A stretch of 28,922 nucleotides of DNA. It comes from a virus. Under the pieces are notes generated by a model. The model worked only from the letters and a program-made list of their open reading frames with translations. It was not told the DNA's origin and searched no databases. Location of the stretch: IMG/VR virus record IMGVR_UViG_3300006128_000045, positions 1 through 28,922 of that record; one strand, 5' to 3'. This document shows, one piece after another, positions 1 through 6,296 of this stretch (its first letter is position 1; each line of letters starts with the position of its first letter). Position numbers and translations under genes: made by a program.

Positions 1-300
1 CATCACGCACCTACTAAATTGAGTACGCATGACCGATATAAGCACAAAGTACATGAACTAATGAACGGTGGCTACAGTAGCGACCTGAGTGAATTCATCA
101 TGGATCATCCTCAGATCAAATTGTGGACATGTGGTCACGTCCACGATCCTCATCTGTACTATATGGGTGATACTTTAGTGGCCGCAAATCCTAGGGGCTA
201 TGCTGGACACGACCCCGCGGCTGATTTGTTTGAATTGACTTATATTGATCTGGATAACATGCCAGAAAAATTCGACGGAGTCATTTGGACAAGAGAATAA
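1..300 (+). CDS. Metallophosphoesterase, C-terminal part (5' end outside window)
   Basis: The reading frame is open from the first base, so the gene starts before the window. The visible 99 residues begin HHAPT, the typical histidine motif of calcineurin-like phosphoesterases, and carry CGHVHDP near residues 38-44, which matches the GHxH metal-binding motif that closes the active site in this superfamily. The family hydrolyses phosphomono- or diesters with two bound metal ions; the substrate cannot be told from this fragment. The C-terminal half is short and soluble with no membrane segment. It ends six bases before the stop of the convergent homing endonuclease gene, with no clear terminator between them. 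The dimetal N-terminal motifs (DxH, GDxxD, GNH) would lie upstream and are not visible. Confidence 0.8.
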   Translation, partial: HHAPTKLSTHDRYKHKVHELMNGGYSSDLSEFIMDHPQIKLWTCGHVHDPHLYYMGDTLVAANPRGYAGHDPAADLFELTYIDLDNMPEKFDGVIWTRE

Positions 301-306
301 ATTGTA

Positions 307-1044
307 TTATTTATAATTTGGACAATTTTCTCCGTGCCATCTGAAAAGTTGTGGAGTACCCATAACTTTTCTACACACTATACAACTTGCTTTGTATTTC
401 CCTGGATCGAGTGTTCCATTGCGGCGCTTAGTATTCAGGGCCTTCTCTATACTTTCTTGCGTATTAGTATTAATAGTTCCGTTTTGAAGTCTAGTTTGTA
501 TTTGCTTTGATATACTTTCAGGAGTGGTAACGTTCATTTTTCCTAAGAGTTTTCTGGTTGCTAGCCCCTTCGCAATACTTTTCGGAGTAGTGTTATTCAG
601 TGTTCCATTTTTCTTTTTGGTTGCTAAACATTTTGCAATACTTTCTTCAGTTTGGTGATTTAATCCTAATTCAGCTCTGGTCTTTATCATTTTATCAATG
701 CTTTCTTTTTTAGGCCTAAGAGTACCATTTTTCTTTTTAGTTTCAATTGCTTTCTTTACCATATCACTCGTAGACCCACCGTCACCTGATTCAGGTTTAA
801 GGTTAGCCCAATCTTTACTCCCCACTACCTTCCATAATTCACTATAATGTAATCCCCATTGCTTAACCTCATCATTTGTTTGACATTCTTTTAATATTTC
901 CGTAGTAACATCATACCCATGCATCTTTATATGATTTGTCCATCGTATCCCGGAACCCTTATACCTATACGGATCTTGGGTTGTCTTGCATAGGTACTTT
1001 AACCCGGTTGTGTTATGGGTCTTAACCATTAGATAAATAGTCAT
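307..1044 (-). CDS. Putative free-standing homing endonuclease (GIY-YIG-like head, NUMOD3-like repeats, zinc knuckle)
   Basis: A 245-residue protein in three parts. Residues 1-80 (TIYLMVKTH, GLKYL, YKGSGIRW) resemble the head of GIY-YIG-like phage homing endonucleases. Residues 94-216 hold six tandem repeats of 20-21 residues with the pattern SI-x-K-x3-T-(K/R)-x2-NGTL, like NUMOD3 DNA-binding modules. The C-terminus has C221-x2-C224, H237 and C241, a likely zinc finger of the type that ends many phage homing endonucleases. Such enzymes cut intron-less or gene-less alleles and spread by repair. The gene runs against its + strand neighbours, as expected for an insertion. It has a good Shine-Dalgarno (AAGGAG) and a structured leader shared with the unrelated HNH gene at 4618-5223. 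The catalytic class is not certain, because the GIY and YIG triplets are degenerate. Confidence 0.65.
   Translation of the reverse strand: MTIYLMVKTHNTTGLKYLCKTTQDPYRYKGSGIRWTNHIKMHGYDVTTEILKECQTNDEVKQWGLHYSELWKVVGSKDWANLKPESGDGGSTSDMVKKAIETKKKNGTLRPKKESIDKMIKTRAELGLNHQTEESIAKCLATKKKNGTLNNTTPKSIAKGLATRKLLGKMNVTTPESISKQIQTRLQNGTINTNTQESIEKALNTKRRNGTLDPGKYKASCIVCRKVMGTPQLFRWHGENCPNYK
397..765 (-). repeat. Six tandem 60-63 bp coding repeats (NUMOD3-like modules)
   Basis: This part of the homing endonuclease gene encodes residues 94-216 as six successive modules. Each begins with SI or MV, then K, then T(K/R), and usually NGTL, for example SIAKCLATKKKNGTL and SIEKALNTKRRNGTL. The modules differ at many third positions and at exposed residues, so the expansion is not recent. 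Confidence 0.75.
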
Positions 1045-1060
1045 GCTGGTGCTCCTTTAT

Positions 1061-1113
1061 AGCGTTAGAGTGACTGGGGGAATTCAGGCTCCGCGAGTCA
1101 CACTTTATTTAGT
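1061..1113 (-). promoter_or_regulatory. Late-type promoter plus 5' hairpin leader of the homing endonuclease gene
   Basis: Read on the minus strand, the box ACTAAATA (1113-1106) is followed a few bases later by GTGACT (1101-1096), an inner stem GGAG/TTCC with a six-base loop, and AGTCAC (1075-1070), then the conserved TCTAACGC and the Shine-Dalgarno. The predicted late start lies at the first bases of the hairpin. The same arrangement, with different stem bases, precedes the HNH gene (5241-5292). Confidence 0.6.
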
Positions 1114-1163
1114 CTATTTTGTTTGAGTTAAAGTTTTTGGATATCTAATCGAAACAATATGTC

Positions 1164-1194
1164 CAATATATATTGTTGAACGATATTCAATATC
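1164..1194. promoter_or_regulatory. Two adjacent palindromes, possible operators
   Basis: CAATATATATTG at 1164-1175 is a perfect 12-base palindrome, and GATATT-C-AATATC at 1182-1194 is a 6+6 inverted repeat. They overlap the -35 region and spacer of the promoter for the winged-helix-like gene, where a repressor could act. Which protein binds, if any, is not known; autoregulation by the downstream gene product is one option. Confidence 0.4.
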
Positions 1195-1201
1195 ATATAA
1201 T
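1173..1201 (+). promoter_or_regulatory. Sigma70-type promoter for the winged-helix-like gene
   Basis: TTGTTG (1173-1178), a 17-base spacer and a perfect TATAAT (1196-1201). The expected start near 1208 falls directly before a hairpin at 1209-1224. Confidence 0.55.
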
Positions 1202-1208
1202 CTATGTA

Positions 1209-1224
1209 CATCGTGAAAACGATG
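1209..1224 (+). promoter_or_regulatory. 5'-terminal mRNA hairpin with GAAA loop
   Basis: CATCGT-GAAA-ACGATG forms six pairs closed by a GNRA tetraloop. It would sit at the very 5' end of the transcript, ten bases before the Shine-Dalgarno AAAGGAAG. In bacteria such 5' hairpins slow mRNA decay; that role here is inferred. Confidence 0.5.
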
Positions 1225-1244
1225 AATTATTTAAAGGAAGCAAA

Positions 1245-1517
1245 ATGGTATATACAATCAACAAGGGTACTAAAACCCACAAGTTGTTTTCAGCCTTGAA
1301 AGCTGGTGAGAAGATCAGTGCAAGTGAAGCACAACACCGCTTTGGTATCAAGAACATTGGTGCTGAAGCAAGCCGTATCCGTCAAGCAGGTTTCGCAGTC
1401 TATGCAAACACCCGCAAGGCAGGCAACGGTGTTCAGGTAACTGAATATGAAATCGGTCAACCAAGCCGCAAGTTGATTGCCGCAGGTTACAAGGCCTTGG
1501 CTTTAGGTCTAGTCTAA
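1245..1517 (+). CDS. Small winged-helix-like (HTH_39-type) DNA-binding protein
   Basis: The start chosen is ATG 1245, four bases after AAAGGAAG (1234-1240), giving 90 residues; an in-frame TTG at 1173 lies inside the promoter. Residues 10-60 (THKLFSALKAGEKISASEAQ, then FGIKN, IGAEASRIRQAGF, VYA) look like the helix-turn-helix/winged-helix fold (PF14090 type) seen in many phage and prophage proteins, with the basic helix ASRIRQ as recognition candidate. The C-terminus (SRKLIAAGYKALALGLV) is amphipathic. The codon use (CGC, CGT, GGT, AAC, AAG, GCC) is much more biased than in the neighbours. Together with a consensus promoter and a 5' hairpin this suggests high expression. It stands alone, with a terminator-like hairpin after it. 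DNA binding is inferred from the fold resemblance only. Confidence 0.75.
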   Translation: MVYTINKGTKTHKLFSALKAGEKISASEAQHRFGIKNIGAEASRIRQAGFAVYANTRKAGNGVQVTEYEIGQPSRKLIAAGYKALALGLV

Positions 1518-1536
1518 TTTAAAAAGACTATGAATG

Positions 1537-1560
1537 AAAAGGACAGTAATGTCCTTTTCC
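1537..1560 (+). terminator. Hairpin terminator after the winged-helix-like gene
   Basis: AAAAGGACA (1537-1545), loop GTAA, TGTCCTTTT (1550-1558). Nine pairs with a short U-run in the 3' arm; GC content is moderate, so termination may be partial. A new promoter follows at once. Confidence 0.6.
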
Positions 1561-1563
1561 TAC

Positions 1564-1592
1564 TTGCATTTAATTCAAAAGTATGTTATAAT
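1564..1592 (+). promoter_or_regulatory. Strong sigma70-type promoter for the cupin gene cluster
   Basis: TTGCAT (1564-1569), 17-base spacer, TATAAT (1587-1592), with an extended -10 TG at 1584-1585. The predicted start near 1599 leaves a 24-base leader containing TAGGAG. Confidence 0.75.
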
Positions 1593-1622
1593 AGTGTGTC
1601 GCAAATTATTTAGGAGCATTGT

Positions 1623-2141
1623 ATGGGATTGTTTCACAACATAATGAACAAGCTAGGTCGTTATCGATTGATTCCAGATCGACAAACTGGCGAAGATTAT
1701 TTGCATCGCTATTACTTGTTCCTAAAGGATCGTAAGTATTTCCCCTTCAATGTCACACTACACAAAATTGTTCGTAGTGATGACCCTATCATGCATGATC
1801 ATCCCTGGCCCTATTTGACAGTTGTTCTTAAAGGTGGTTACTGGGAACATACTCCTGTCTTTAATGATGAAGGCAAAATGTTTGCCGAGTTTAGTGTGTG
1901 GCGTGGTCCTGGTAGTATTATTAAGCGTGGTGCAAGTGAATTTCACTGGCTTGAACTTGATGAAGAGGTGGGTCCTGCTACTACATTATTCTTCATGGGT
2001 AAGCAACAGCGTGAGTGGGGATTTTTAGTGCAAGCAAAGAAGGGTATGCATCGTTGGGTCAAGTGGACTGATTACTTGACTGATTGGAAAAATTATCATC
2101 AAAAATATGTGGCTAAGGCTGCTAGCAAAAAGAAGGATTGA
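1623..2141 (+). CDS. Cupin-fold protein
   Basis: A 172-residue soluble protein. Residues 43-140 read as a cupin-like beta-barrel: TLHKIVRSDD, then MHDHPWPYLTVVLKGGYWE with H58, H60 and E75 as candidate metal ligands, GS-I-I-KRGASEFHWLEL with H108, and TTLFFMGKQQREWGF. This H-x-H...E...H pattern is the usual metal site of the RmlC-like cupins, whose members range from isomerases to dioxygenases; no substrate can be given. The start ATG 1623 follows TAGGAGCATTGT. It is the first gene of a long tightly coupled run (1623-4609) read from the promoter at 1564-1592. A phage-conserved protein is likely. Confidence 0.7.
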   Translation: MGLFHNIMNKLGRYRLIPDRQTGEDYLHRYYLFLKDRKYFPFNVTLHKIVRSDDPIMHDHPWPYLTVVLKGGYWEHTPVFNDEGKMFAEFSVWRGPGSIIKRGASEFHWLELDEEVGPATTLFFMGKQQREWGFLVQAKKGMHRWVKWTDYLTDWKNYHQKYVAKAASKKKD

Positions 2142-2143
2142 AA

Positions 2144-2413
2144 ATGTTTGATTGGTTTAAAAATAAGAAATCTGATAATGTATTCCCTTTCCCGGATCAC
2201 AGAGAGTATGGAATAGATGATAAACATGCATTGCCGTTACCTGAAATAAAGGCTCCAAAGCACGAACCTAAAGTTTACTACACACTTGGTCTTACCGATG
2301 ACAATCGTGTAAGTTTTACGATGGGTTATACTACACTTACAATGAATGATGTCGGTGTACAAGACTTGATTGACCAACTTGAGTTTTATAAAAGTAGAAT
2401 TGAAAATGAATGA
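2144..2413 (+). CDS. Conserved phage protein, 89 residues, unknown function
   Basis: The start ATG 2144 is preceded by AGAAGG (2131-2136) at good spacing, and only two bases separate it from the stop of the cupin gene. A basic N-terminus (MFDWFKNKKS) leads through a proline-rich linker to a compact C-terminal domain (YYTLGLTDDNRVSFTMGYTT, then LTMNDVGVQDLIDQLEFY), a pattern I recognise from many environmental myovirus genomes. No catalytic motif is visible. The final helix looks amphipathic and might mediate oligomerisation. The end of the gene overlaps the next start by eight bases. Confidence 0.7.
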   Translation: MFDWFKNKKSDNVFPFPDHREYGIDDKHALPLPEIKAPKHEPKVYYTLGLTDDNRVSFTMGYTTLTMNDVGVQDLIDQLEFYKSRIENE

Positions 2414-2744
2414 TAATATTAGAGCAGGTGCTGATATCCATGCAGGTGATGGTGGTTATAGTATAGGCACACAAGAAAAGTATGAGGAGTTCGCAAAGGC
2501 TCGCAATAAGTCATTGGGTAAGATGCGAATTAAAGAACTTGCTGAACAGGCTGATTATTATGCCTGCGAACAATATGGTGTGGAGAAGGTTCCATACAGC
2601 GTATTATTTAATCAAAAGTTCGCCGAGTTGATTGTTCAGGAATGCTTGGACCAATGCTATAATCGTGGTATGAACGATGAACTGTATGCTGGCCAGTTGA
2701 AAGCGGCGGCATATATCGAAGAACATTTCGGAGTTGAACGATGA
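2406..2744 (+). CDS. FAELIVREC-family small protein (112 residues)
   Basis: The start ATG 2406 is chosen because the downstream sequence begins MNDNIRAGAD and lies at the end of the previous gene; it overlaps that gene by eight bases. Family landmarks are MRIKELAEQAD (about 43-53), the core KFAELIVQECLDQC (about 75-88) and the terminal IEEHFGVER. The N-terminal 40 residues (IRAGADIHAGDGGYSIG) are an extra not found in the other family members of this window. Function is unknown. The last codons include GGAG, which serves as Shine-Dalgarno for the next gene, whose ATG overlaps this stop as ATGA. Confidence 0.75.
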   Translation: MNDNIRAGADIHAGDGGYSIGTQEKYEEFAKARNKSLGKMRIKELAEQADYYACEQYGVEKVPYSVLFNQKFAELIVQECLDQCYNRGMNDELYAGQLKAAAYIEEHFGVER

Positions 2745-2968
2745 AAGTCATTATTGAAAAACCGGATGGATCACCATATCTCACAGTAAGTGATGATAGA
2801 CTAATGGTGTCTGTTCAAATGCACGATTGTGTGTGGATAGGTGAGCCAGTAAAGATTCACTTTGACCGCAGAACCATACCAGCACTGATTGATGCGTTAA
2901 GCAGATTGAATCGTGGCGAACTTGACACAACCATTCGCACACACCACTTTAACCAGGATATAGAATGA
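2741..2968 (+). CDS. Unknown small protein (75 residues)
   Basis: ATGA overlap with the previous gene, whose HFGVER codons supply the Shine-Dalgarno. The protein is soluble with alternating strand-like segments (KVIIEKP, YLTVSDD, MVSVQMHD, VKIHF) and a final helix (IPALIDALSRLNRGEL). A small beta-sandwich followed by a helix is plausible. I do not recognise it. The stop overlaps the next start. Confidence 0.65.
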   Translation: MKVIIEKPDGSPYLTVSDDRLMVSVQMHDCVWIGEPVKIHFDRRTIPALIDALSRLNRGELDTTIRTHHFNQDIE

Positions 2969-3192
2969 AAAAGATACCAATGTTAGAACGGTTCGCCGCA
3001 CAAAGTCTTGTTGAATACGACGGTGAGTTGATATTCAGCAAAGAAAAGTTCGCCGAGTTGATTGTTCGGGAATGTATCGGATGTTGTGAACAAGTTATTA
3101 GTGATCCTGTCCCTAAATCAGTTGACACTTGGCTTAACGGTGGTTCTCAGTGTATTGACCAGATTAAGAAACATTTCGGAGTTGAAGAATGA
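2965..3192 (+). CDS. FAELIVREC-family small protein (75 residues)
   Basis: Short family member: MLERFAAQSLVE at the N-terminus, the core KFAELIVRECIGCCEQV in the middle, a variable polar stretch (DPVPKSVDTWLNGGSQ) and the conserved end IDQIKKHFGVEE. Three cysteines cluster in RECIGCC. The DNA of the core (TTCGCCGAGTTGATTGTTCG) is almost identical to that in the other copies on both strands, so copies have diverged recently or recombine. Its stop forms ATGA with the MazG-like gene. The function of the family is unknown. Confidence 0.75.
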   Translation: MKKIPMLERFAAQSLVEYDGELIFSKEKFAELIVRECIGCCEQVISDPVPKSVDTWLNGGSQCIDQIKKHFGVEE

Positions 3193-3470
3193 ATGAAGAT
3201 ACAAAAGAGATACTAACCATTCTACAAGAAGAATGTGCTGAGGTTATTGTAGAGGTCAGTAAGTGTTTTAGATTTGGTCCTGATCAAATGATGCAAGGTA
3301 AGGATGTATCAAACATTCAACGACTAGAAAAAGAACTTGGTGATCTACTTGCTATGGTAGAATTACTAGTAGATAAAAATATCGGAGTATCTACTGAAGG
3401 TCTCGAAATTGCATCAAAAGCTAAGTTTGAGAAGTTAAAAGAATGGTCTAATATCATTATCAATAAATAA
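3189..3470 (+). CDS. MazG-like nucleotide pyrophosphohydrolase
   Basis: 93 residues, all-alpha. Residues E14-E15-x2-E18 (EECAEVIVE) and E49-x2-D52 (KELGDLLA) reproduce the EExxE...ExxD magnesium site of the MazG/all-alpha NTP-PPase superfamily. These enzymes hydrolyse (d)NTPs, or alarmones in some phages, to monophosphates. Phage MazG is often thought to shape nucleotide pools or host stringent signalling. The size matches single-domain phage forms. The start overlaps the preceding FAELIVREC-family stop. It sits in the same run as dCMP deaminase further on, so a nucleotide-metabolism role is reasonable; the actual substrate is unknown. Confidence 0.75.
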   Translation: MNEDTKEILTILQEECAEVIVEVSKCFRFGPDQMMQGKDVSNIQRLEKELGDLLAMVELLVDKNIGVSTEGLEIASKAKFEKLKEWSNIIINK

Positions 3471-3473
3471 ATT

Positions 3474-3842
3474 ATGTTTGAAATTTTAGTCATTGGTGCT
3501 GTTTTTTGGTTAGGCTACCAATTAGGGTGTATTGTTACATCATGGAACCTTCGTGATATTATTCTTGATGCCGCAAAAAAACAAGGTATATACATTGACG
3601 AAGATGACAATTTGATCGAAAAGGATAACACACCTAATGTCTACAAATTATTCATCGAAAGGGTTAAAGATACACTGTATCTCTATAATAACGAAGAAGA
3701 ATTTGTATGCCAAGCATCAACAGTAGAAGAACTTGCTACATTAGCTAAAAAATACAATAATATCAAATATGCTGCCGTGCTATATGGTAATAATACATAT
3801 ATGTTTGTTGATGGTAGAGTAAAGGGATTAGATGAAAGTTAA
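3474..3842 (+). CDS. Membrane-anchored unknown protein (122 residues)
   Basis: Residues 2-23 (FEILVIGAVFWLGYQLGCIV) form one hydrophobic N-terminal segment, likely a signal anchor. The remainder is a charged soluble domain that includes YLYNNEEEFVCQASTVEELATLA and ends in a strand-turn-strand (AAVLYGNNTYMFVDGRV). Start ATG 3474, three bases after the previous stop; the Shine-Dalgarno is weak. The 3' end overlaps the next gene by 11 bases. Function unknown. Confidence 0.65.
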   Translation: MFEILVIGAVFWLGYQLGCIVTSWNLRDIILDAAKKQGIYIDEDDNLIEKDNTPNVYKLFIERVKDTLYLYNNEEEFVCQASTVEELATLAKKYNNIKYAAVLYGNNTYMFVDGRVKGLDES

Positions 3843-4368
3843 TATTACAGGCTGGGCCAATAAAAATAACAGAAGAAAAGTTGATGTTCAAATTCAAGCG
3901 CATGATACTTGGAATTTAGATAATACCCTTGCGCATATTATTTACCCAGCACTAGTACAACTTAAAGCAGAGAAGCATGGTGTCCCTAGTGAGTTCGCTG
4001 AGGTAGGCGGAGAAGATTTTGTCCAGCAAGAAAGTTTTGATTTTTATAGCGAAACATATGATGAAGCCTGGAAAAAGGGATTAGAACGATGGGATGAAAT
4101 ATTAGACAAAATGATTTGGTCCTTTGAACAGCTGGTAAAGGGTAATTACAATGACAAATATTTTCATGGGACAGCAGAATATGATTGGGTAAAATCCGAC
4201 AAAACATATCCAAATCCTATCACAGGCAAAATAGAGAAAACATATCAAATGGTAGATAAAAATCCTAATGATCATTGGTTTGATGATGTGGGTTTTAGAC
4301 TGCATGAAGAAAGAATTCAAGAAGGTCTTGAGTTGTTTGGTAAATATTATCGTAGTCTGTGGGATTGA
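3832..4368 (+). CDS. Conserved phage protein of 178 residues, unknown function
   Basis: Acidic, Trp- and Tyr-rich. It contains HDTWNLDNTLAHIIYPALVQLKA near residues 24-46 and RWDEILDKMIWSFEQLV near 86-102, a combination I recognise from hypothetical proteins of large myoviruses. No metal or nucleotide motif is evident. The start lies inside the end of the preceding gene (11-base overlap), with GGGATTAG just upstream as probable Shine-Dalgarno. Confidence 0.65.
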   Translation: MKVNITGWANKNNRRKVDVQIQAHDTWNLDNTLAHIIYPALVQLKAEKHGVPSEFAEVGGEDFVQQESFDFYSETYDEAWKKGLERWDEILDKMIWSFEQLVKGNYNDKYFHGTAEYDWVKSDKTYPNPITGKIEKTYQMVDKNPNDHWFDDVGFRLHEERIQEGLELFGKYYRSLWD

Positions 4369-4369
4369 T

Positions 4370-4609
4370 ATGTTTGATAAAATGGCAGAGCAGTTAAAGG
4401 TTCAAACCTTAGGCAAAGGTAAGAAAAATTTTACAATTACCAATCAAGAGTTTGAAGATTTTTGTAAAGGATTCTTGTTTGAACAAATAAAGGGAAATAC
4501 TAAATTAGGAGTAGCGTTTTGTGAAAAATACAACGAGCCTAATTATGTACTAAGTATATTACCCGACAAAGCAGCTAAAGCACATATTAAAAAATTCTAT
4601 GTAAGATGA
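4370..4609 (+). CDS. Unknown small protein (79 residues)
   Basis: ATG 4370 is preferred over upstream in-frame codons inside the previous gene; it begins one base after that gene's stop. The protein (MFDKMAEQLKVQTLGKGKKN, ending IKKFYVR) is basic and helical with a short aromatic-rich middle (FEDFCKGFLFEQ). No family is recognised. It is the last + strand gene before the inverted HNH gene; their stops are 8 bases apart, so transcripts converge here without a visible terminator. Confidence 0.55.
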   Translation: MFDKMAEQLKVQTLGKGKKNFTITNQEFEDFCKGFLFEQIKGNTKLGVAFCEKYNEPNYVLSILPDKAAKAHIKKFYVR

Positions 4610-4617
4610 AACAAAAG

Positions 4618-5223
4618 TTAGATTGTTACTTTCCAAGAACTAACTGTTTTTCTATTACCTTTAATTACTTCACCTAAATTGCCATGATTTATATTATATT
4701 TTTTACAAAATTCGTTTCTAGTCATTGAAACCGTTTCTTTCGTTTTTATGTTAGTAAATATGTAAATAGTATGGTCAAACTTCCAATTATTCTTCCCCAA
4801 CAAATGATGTTCTCCTGATGCTATTCGTTTAAGTTGAATAGTGCGTTGCATAGTACCATTTCCTAAAAAAGGATGTGTACCTTCTAATACTCTTTTATTT
4901 TGAAGATTGCTCCCCACAAATGCATTTTTTCCATTAATAATTTGTTTTAATACATTGAGTTTTGCAATATCTGATATTTCCTGCGGAGTTTTATTCATAC
5001 GTTGAATAGCAATTAGATAACATGCATAATAATCTTTTTGCAAAAAATGAATATCATAATGTTCTTGGATAGTGATTGCTATTAAGTTACATGGATTATT
5101 ATTGTTGTGATTTCCATCATGATGATGAATTTCATAACTTCTACCATTTGATTCTTTTGGAATCGGTCCGTGATGATTTTCGTATATTTTACGATAGTTG
5201 GTTGTATTACAATAAATACACAT
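4618..5223 (-). CDS. HNH homing endonuclease (free-standing)
   Basis: 201 residues. C2-x2-C5 opens a likely zinc knuckle, and residues 30-60 carry the HNH core: YEIHHHDGNHNNNNPCNLIA followed by TIQEHYDIHF. This is the standard pattern in phage HNH homing endonucleases, which nick or cut DNA using one metal ion. The C-terminal 30 residues (MTRNEFCKKYNINHGNLGEV, then KGNRKTVSSWKV) look like a NUMOD1-type helix-turn-helix for target recognition. The gene is inserted against the surrounding + strand operon. It shares a promoter/leader block with the unrelated gene at 307-1044. Confidence 0.88.
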   Translation of the reverse strand: MCIYCNTTNYRKIYENHHGPIPKESNGRSYEIHHHDGNHNNNNPCNLIAITIQEHYDIHFLQKDYYACYLIAIQRMNKTPQEISDIAKLNVLKQIINGKNAFVGSNLQNKRVLEGTHPFLGNGTMQRTIQLKRIASGEHHLLGKNNWKFDHTIYIFTNIKTKETVSMTRNEFCKKYNINHGNLGEVIKGNRKTVSSWKVTI

Positions 5224-5240
5224 GCTGATTGCTCCTTGTA

Positions 5241-5292
5241 AGCGTTAGAGTAGTTGGGAACTCCAATTCCGCGAACTACACATTTATTTATT
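5241..5292 (-). promoter_or_regulatory. Late-type promoter plus 5' hairpin leader of the HNH gene
   Basis: On the minus strand: AATAAATA (5292-5285), then GTAGTT (5279-5274), CGC, an inner stem GGAA/TTCC with a six-base loop, AACTAC (5255-5250), TCTAACGC and AAGGAG. Compared with 1061-1113 the outer stem changes from GTGACT/AGTCAC to GTAGTT/AACTAC, keeping pairing, and the inner stem changes G-U to A-U. Confidence 0.6.
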
Positions 5293-5321
5293 CCATTTGA
5301 ATAGATTTGTATAACATAATG

Positions 5322-5330
5322 TGTTATAAT
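5322..5330 (+). promoter_or_regulatory. Extended -10 promoter of the dCMP deaminase gene
   Basis: TG-T-TATAAT with the perfect hexamer at 5325-5330. No good -35 is present at 17 bases (TAGATT). The ATG at 5337 lies six bases downstream, where transcription should begin. Confidence 0.6.
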
Positions 5331-5336
5331 ATTAAT

Positions 5337-5861
5337 ATGATAAAAAAGAAATTTATAGATTATTACATGGATGTAGCAGACAGAACAAGCAAATTATCCA
5401 CTGCGATTCGCAGACAAGTAGGTGCAGTCATTGTTAAGGACAATCGTATTCTAAGTTATGGTTATAACGGTATGCCAACAGGATGGGATAACACTTGCGA
5501 GTATAAAGACTATATGAATGCGGCAAAAGCAGGATTCATGCCACAAGCAGATATGCTAGAAAAGTTTCCATACGAAGAATATGATGTAGAAGTAGGTGCT
5601 AATCGTAGATATCGTTTAGTTACCAAAGATGAGGTACTTCACGCTGAAATGAACTGCCTAATGAAGGTGGCCCAAGGTACTGAGAGTAGCACAGGATCAA
5701 CTTTATTCACAACTGACGCCCCATGCATTCATTGTGCTAAAGCAATCTTTCAATCAGGCATTAAAAGTATTTTCTACCGTGACACATACAGAGATGAGGC
5801 GGGGGTAGAATTTTTAACAAAAGGCGGAGTTAGTGTCACCAGATACCCAGTTCAAGGCTGA
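5337..5861 (+). CDS. Deoxycytidylate (dCMP) deaminase
   Basis: 174 residues from ATG 5337. The zinc site is intact: H102-A-E104 (LHAEMNC) and PC130-x2-C133 (APCIHCAKA), the hallmark of the cytidine/dCMP deaminase superfamily, with E104 as proton shuttle. The N-terminal DRTSKLSTAIRRQVGAVIVK and SYGYNGMP segments are typical of dCMP deaminases, which supply dUMP for dTMP synthesis. The length fits phage T4-type and host enzymes. There is no Shine-Dalgarno before 5337 and the -10 box ends six bases upstream, so the mRNA may be leaderless. Earlier in-frame codons (5307, 5319) lie within the promoter. The end overlaps the next gene by 29 bases. Confidence 0.92.
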   Translation: MIKKKFIDYYMDVADRTSKLSTAIRRQVGAVIVKDNRILSYGYNGMPTGWDNTCEYKDYMNAAKAGFMPQADMLEKFPYEEYDVEVGANRRYRLVTKDEVLHAEMNCLMKVAQGTESSTGSTLFTTDAPCIHCAKAIFQSGIKSIFYRDTYRDEAGVEFLTKGGVSVTRYPVQG

Positions 5862-6033
5862 AATATCAATTGGCTATGGTCAATTGAAACCAACAATTGA
5901 TTGGTGTCAACGAAATTGCGCCAATGATTGGGGGTATGATTGTAAATTTCCTGCAGGGCGTGATGCTGGCTTATATGACTTTTACTTTGAAGTTGAAACA
6001 GATTATATAAACTTTATACTTTGGAAAAAATGA
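5833..6033 (+). CDS. Small conserved phage protein (66 residues, GTG start)
   Basis: The chosen start GTG 5833 is preceded by AAGGCGGAG, a good Shine-Dalgarno, inside the end of the deaminase gene. The protein has aromatic-rich segments (TIDWCQRNCANDWGYDC and AGLYDFYFEVETDYINFILW) and four cysteines. I recognise the ending from small hypothetical proteins of environmental phages, where it is thought to fold as a small alpha/beta unit. Function unknown. It overlaps the next gene as ATGA. Confidence 0.65.
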   Translation: MSPDTQFKAEISIGYGQLKPTIDWCQRNCANDWGYDCKFPAGRDAGLYDFYFEVETDYINFILWKK

Positions 6034-6296
6034 AATTCTATACCTTTTACCGCGAAAATAATAATTTTGATGATATCAAAAATGATGCACTTGTCAAAAA
6101 ATATGCCGATACAAAAATATCTTGGTATAAACATTTTATGATTGGCATCAGTACTACCATCAAAGATAGTGAGCAATATGTTAGCCTTCTTACACTCAAG
6201 TATGGGGAAGATATGATTGATACAGTGTGTAAAGATTTCACACCTATTGCAGGTGTAGATTATGTACCTATTAGAAAAAGTAAATCTACTAATTAA
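6030..6296 (+). CDS. Small conserved phage protein (88 residues)
   Basis: ATG 6030 overlaps the previous stop (ATGA), which favours it over TTG 6021. Begins MKFYTFYRENNNFDDI, has a central ISWYKHFMIGI segment and YVSLLTLKYGEDMIDTV, a pattern seen in other phage hypothetical proteins. Function unknown. The last codon shares four bases with the stop of the minus-strand carboxypeptidase gene: the two operons meet tail to tail with no spacer. Confidence 0.65.
   Translation: MKFYTFYRENNNFDDIKNDALVKKYADTKISWYKHFMIGISTTIKDSEQYVSLLTLKYGEDMIDTVCKDFTPIAGVDYVPIRKSKSTN

Noticed and set aside
307-1044. Group I intron carrying the endonuclease gene
   Set aside because: The gene lies between complete flanking genes and I see no conserved P/Q/R/S intron core; it is free-standing.
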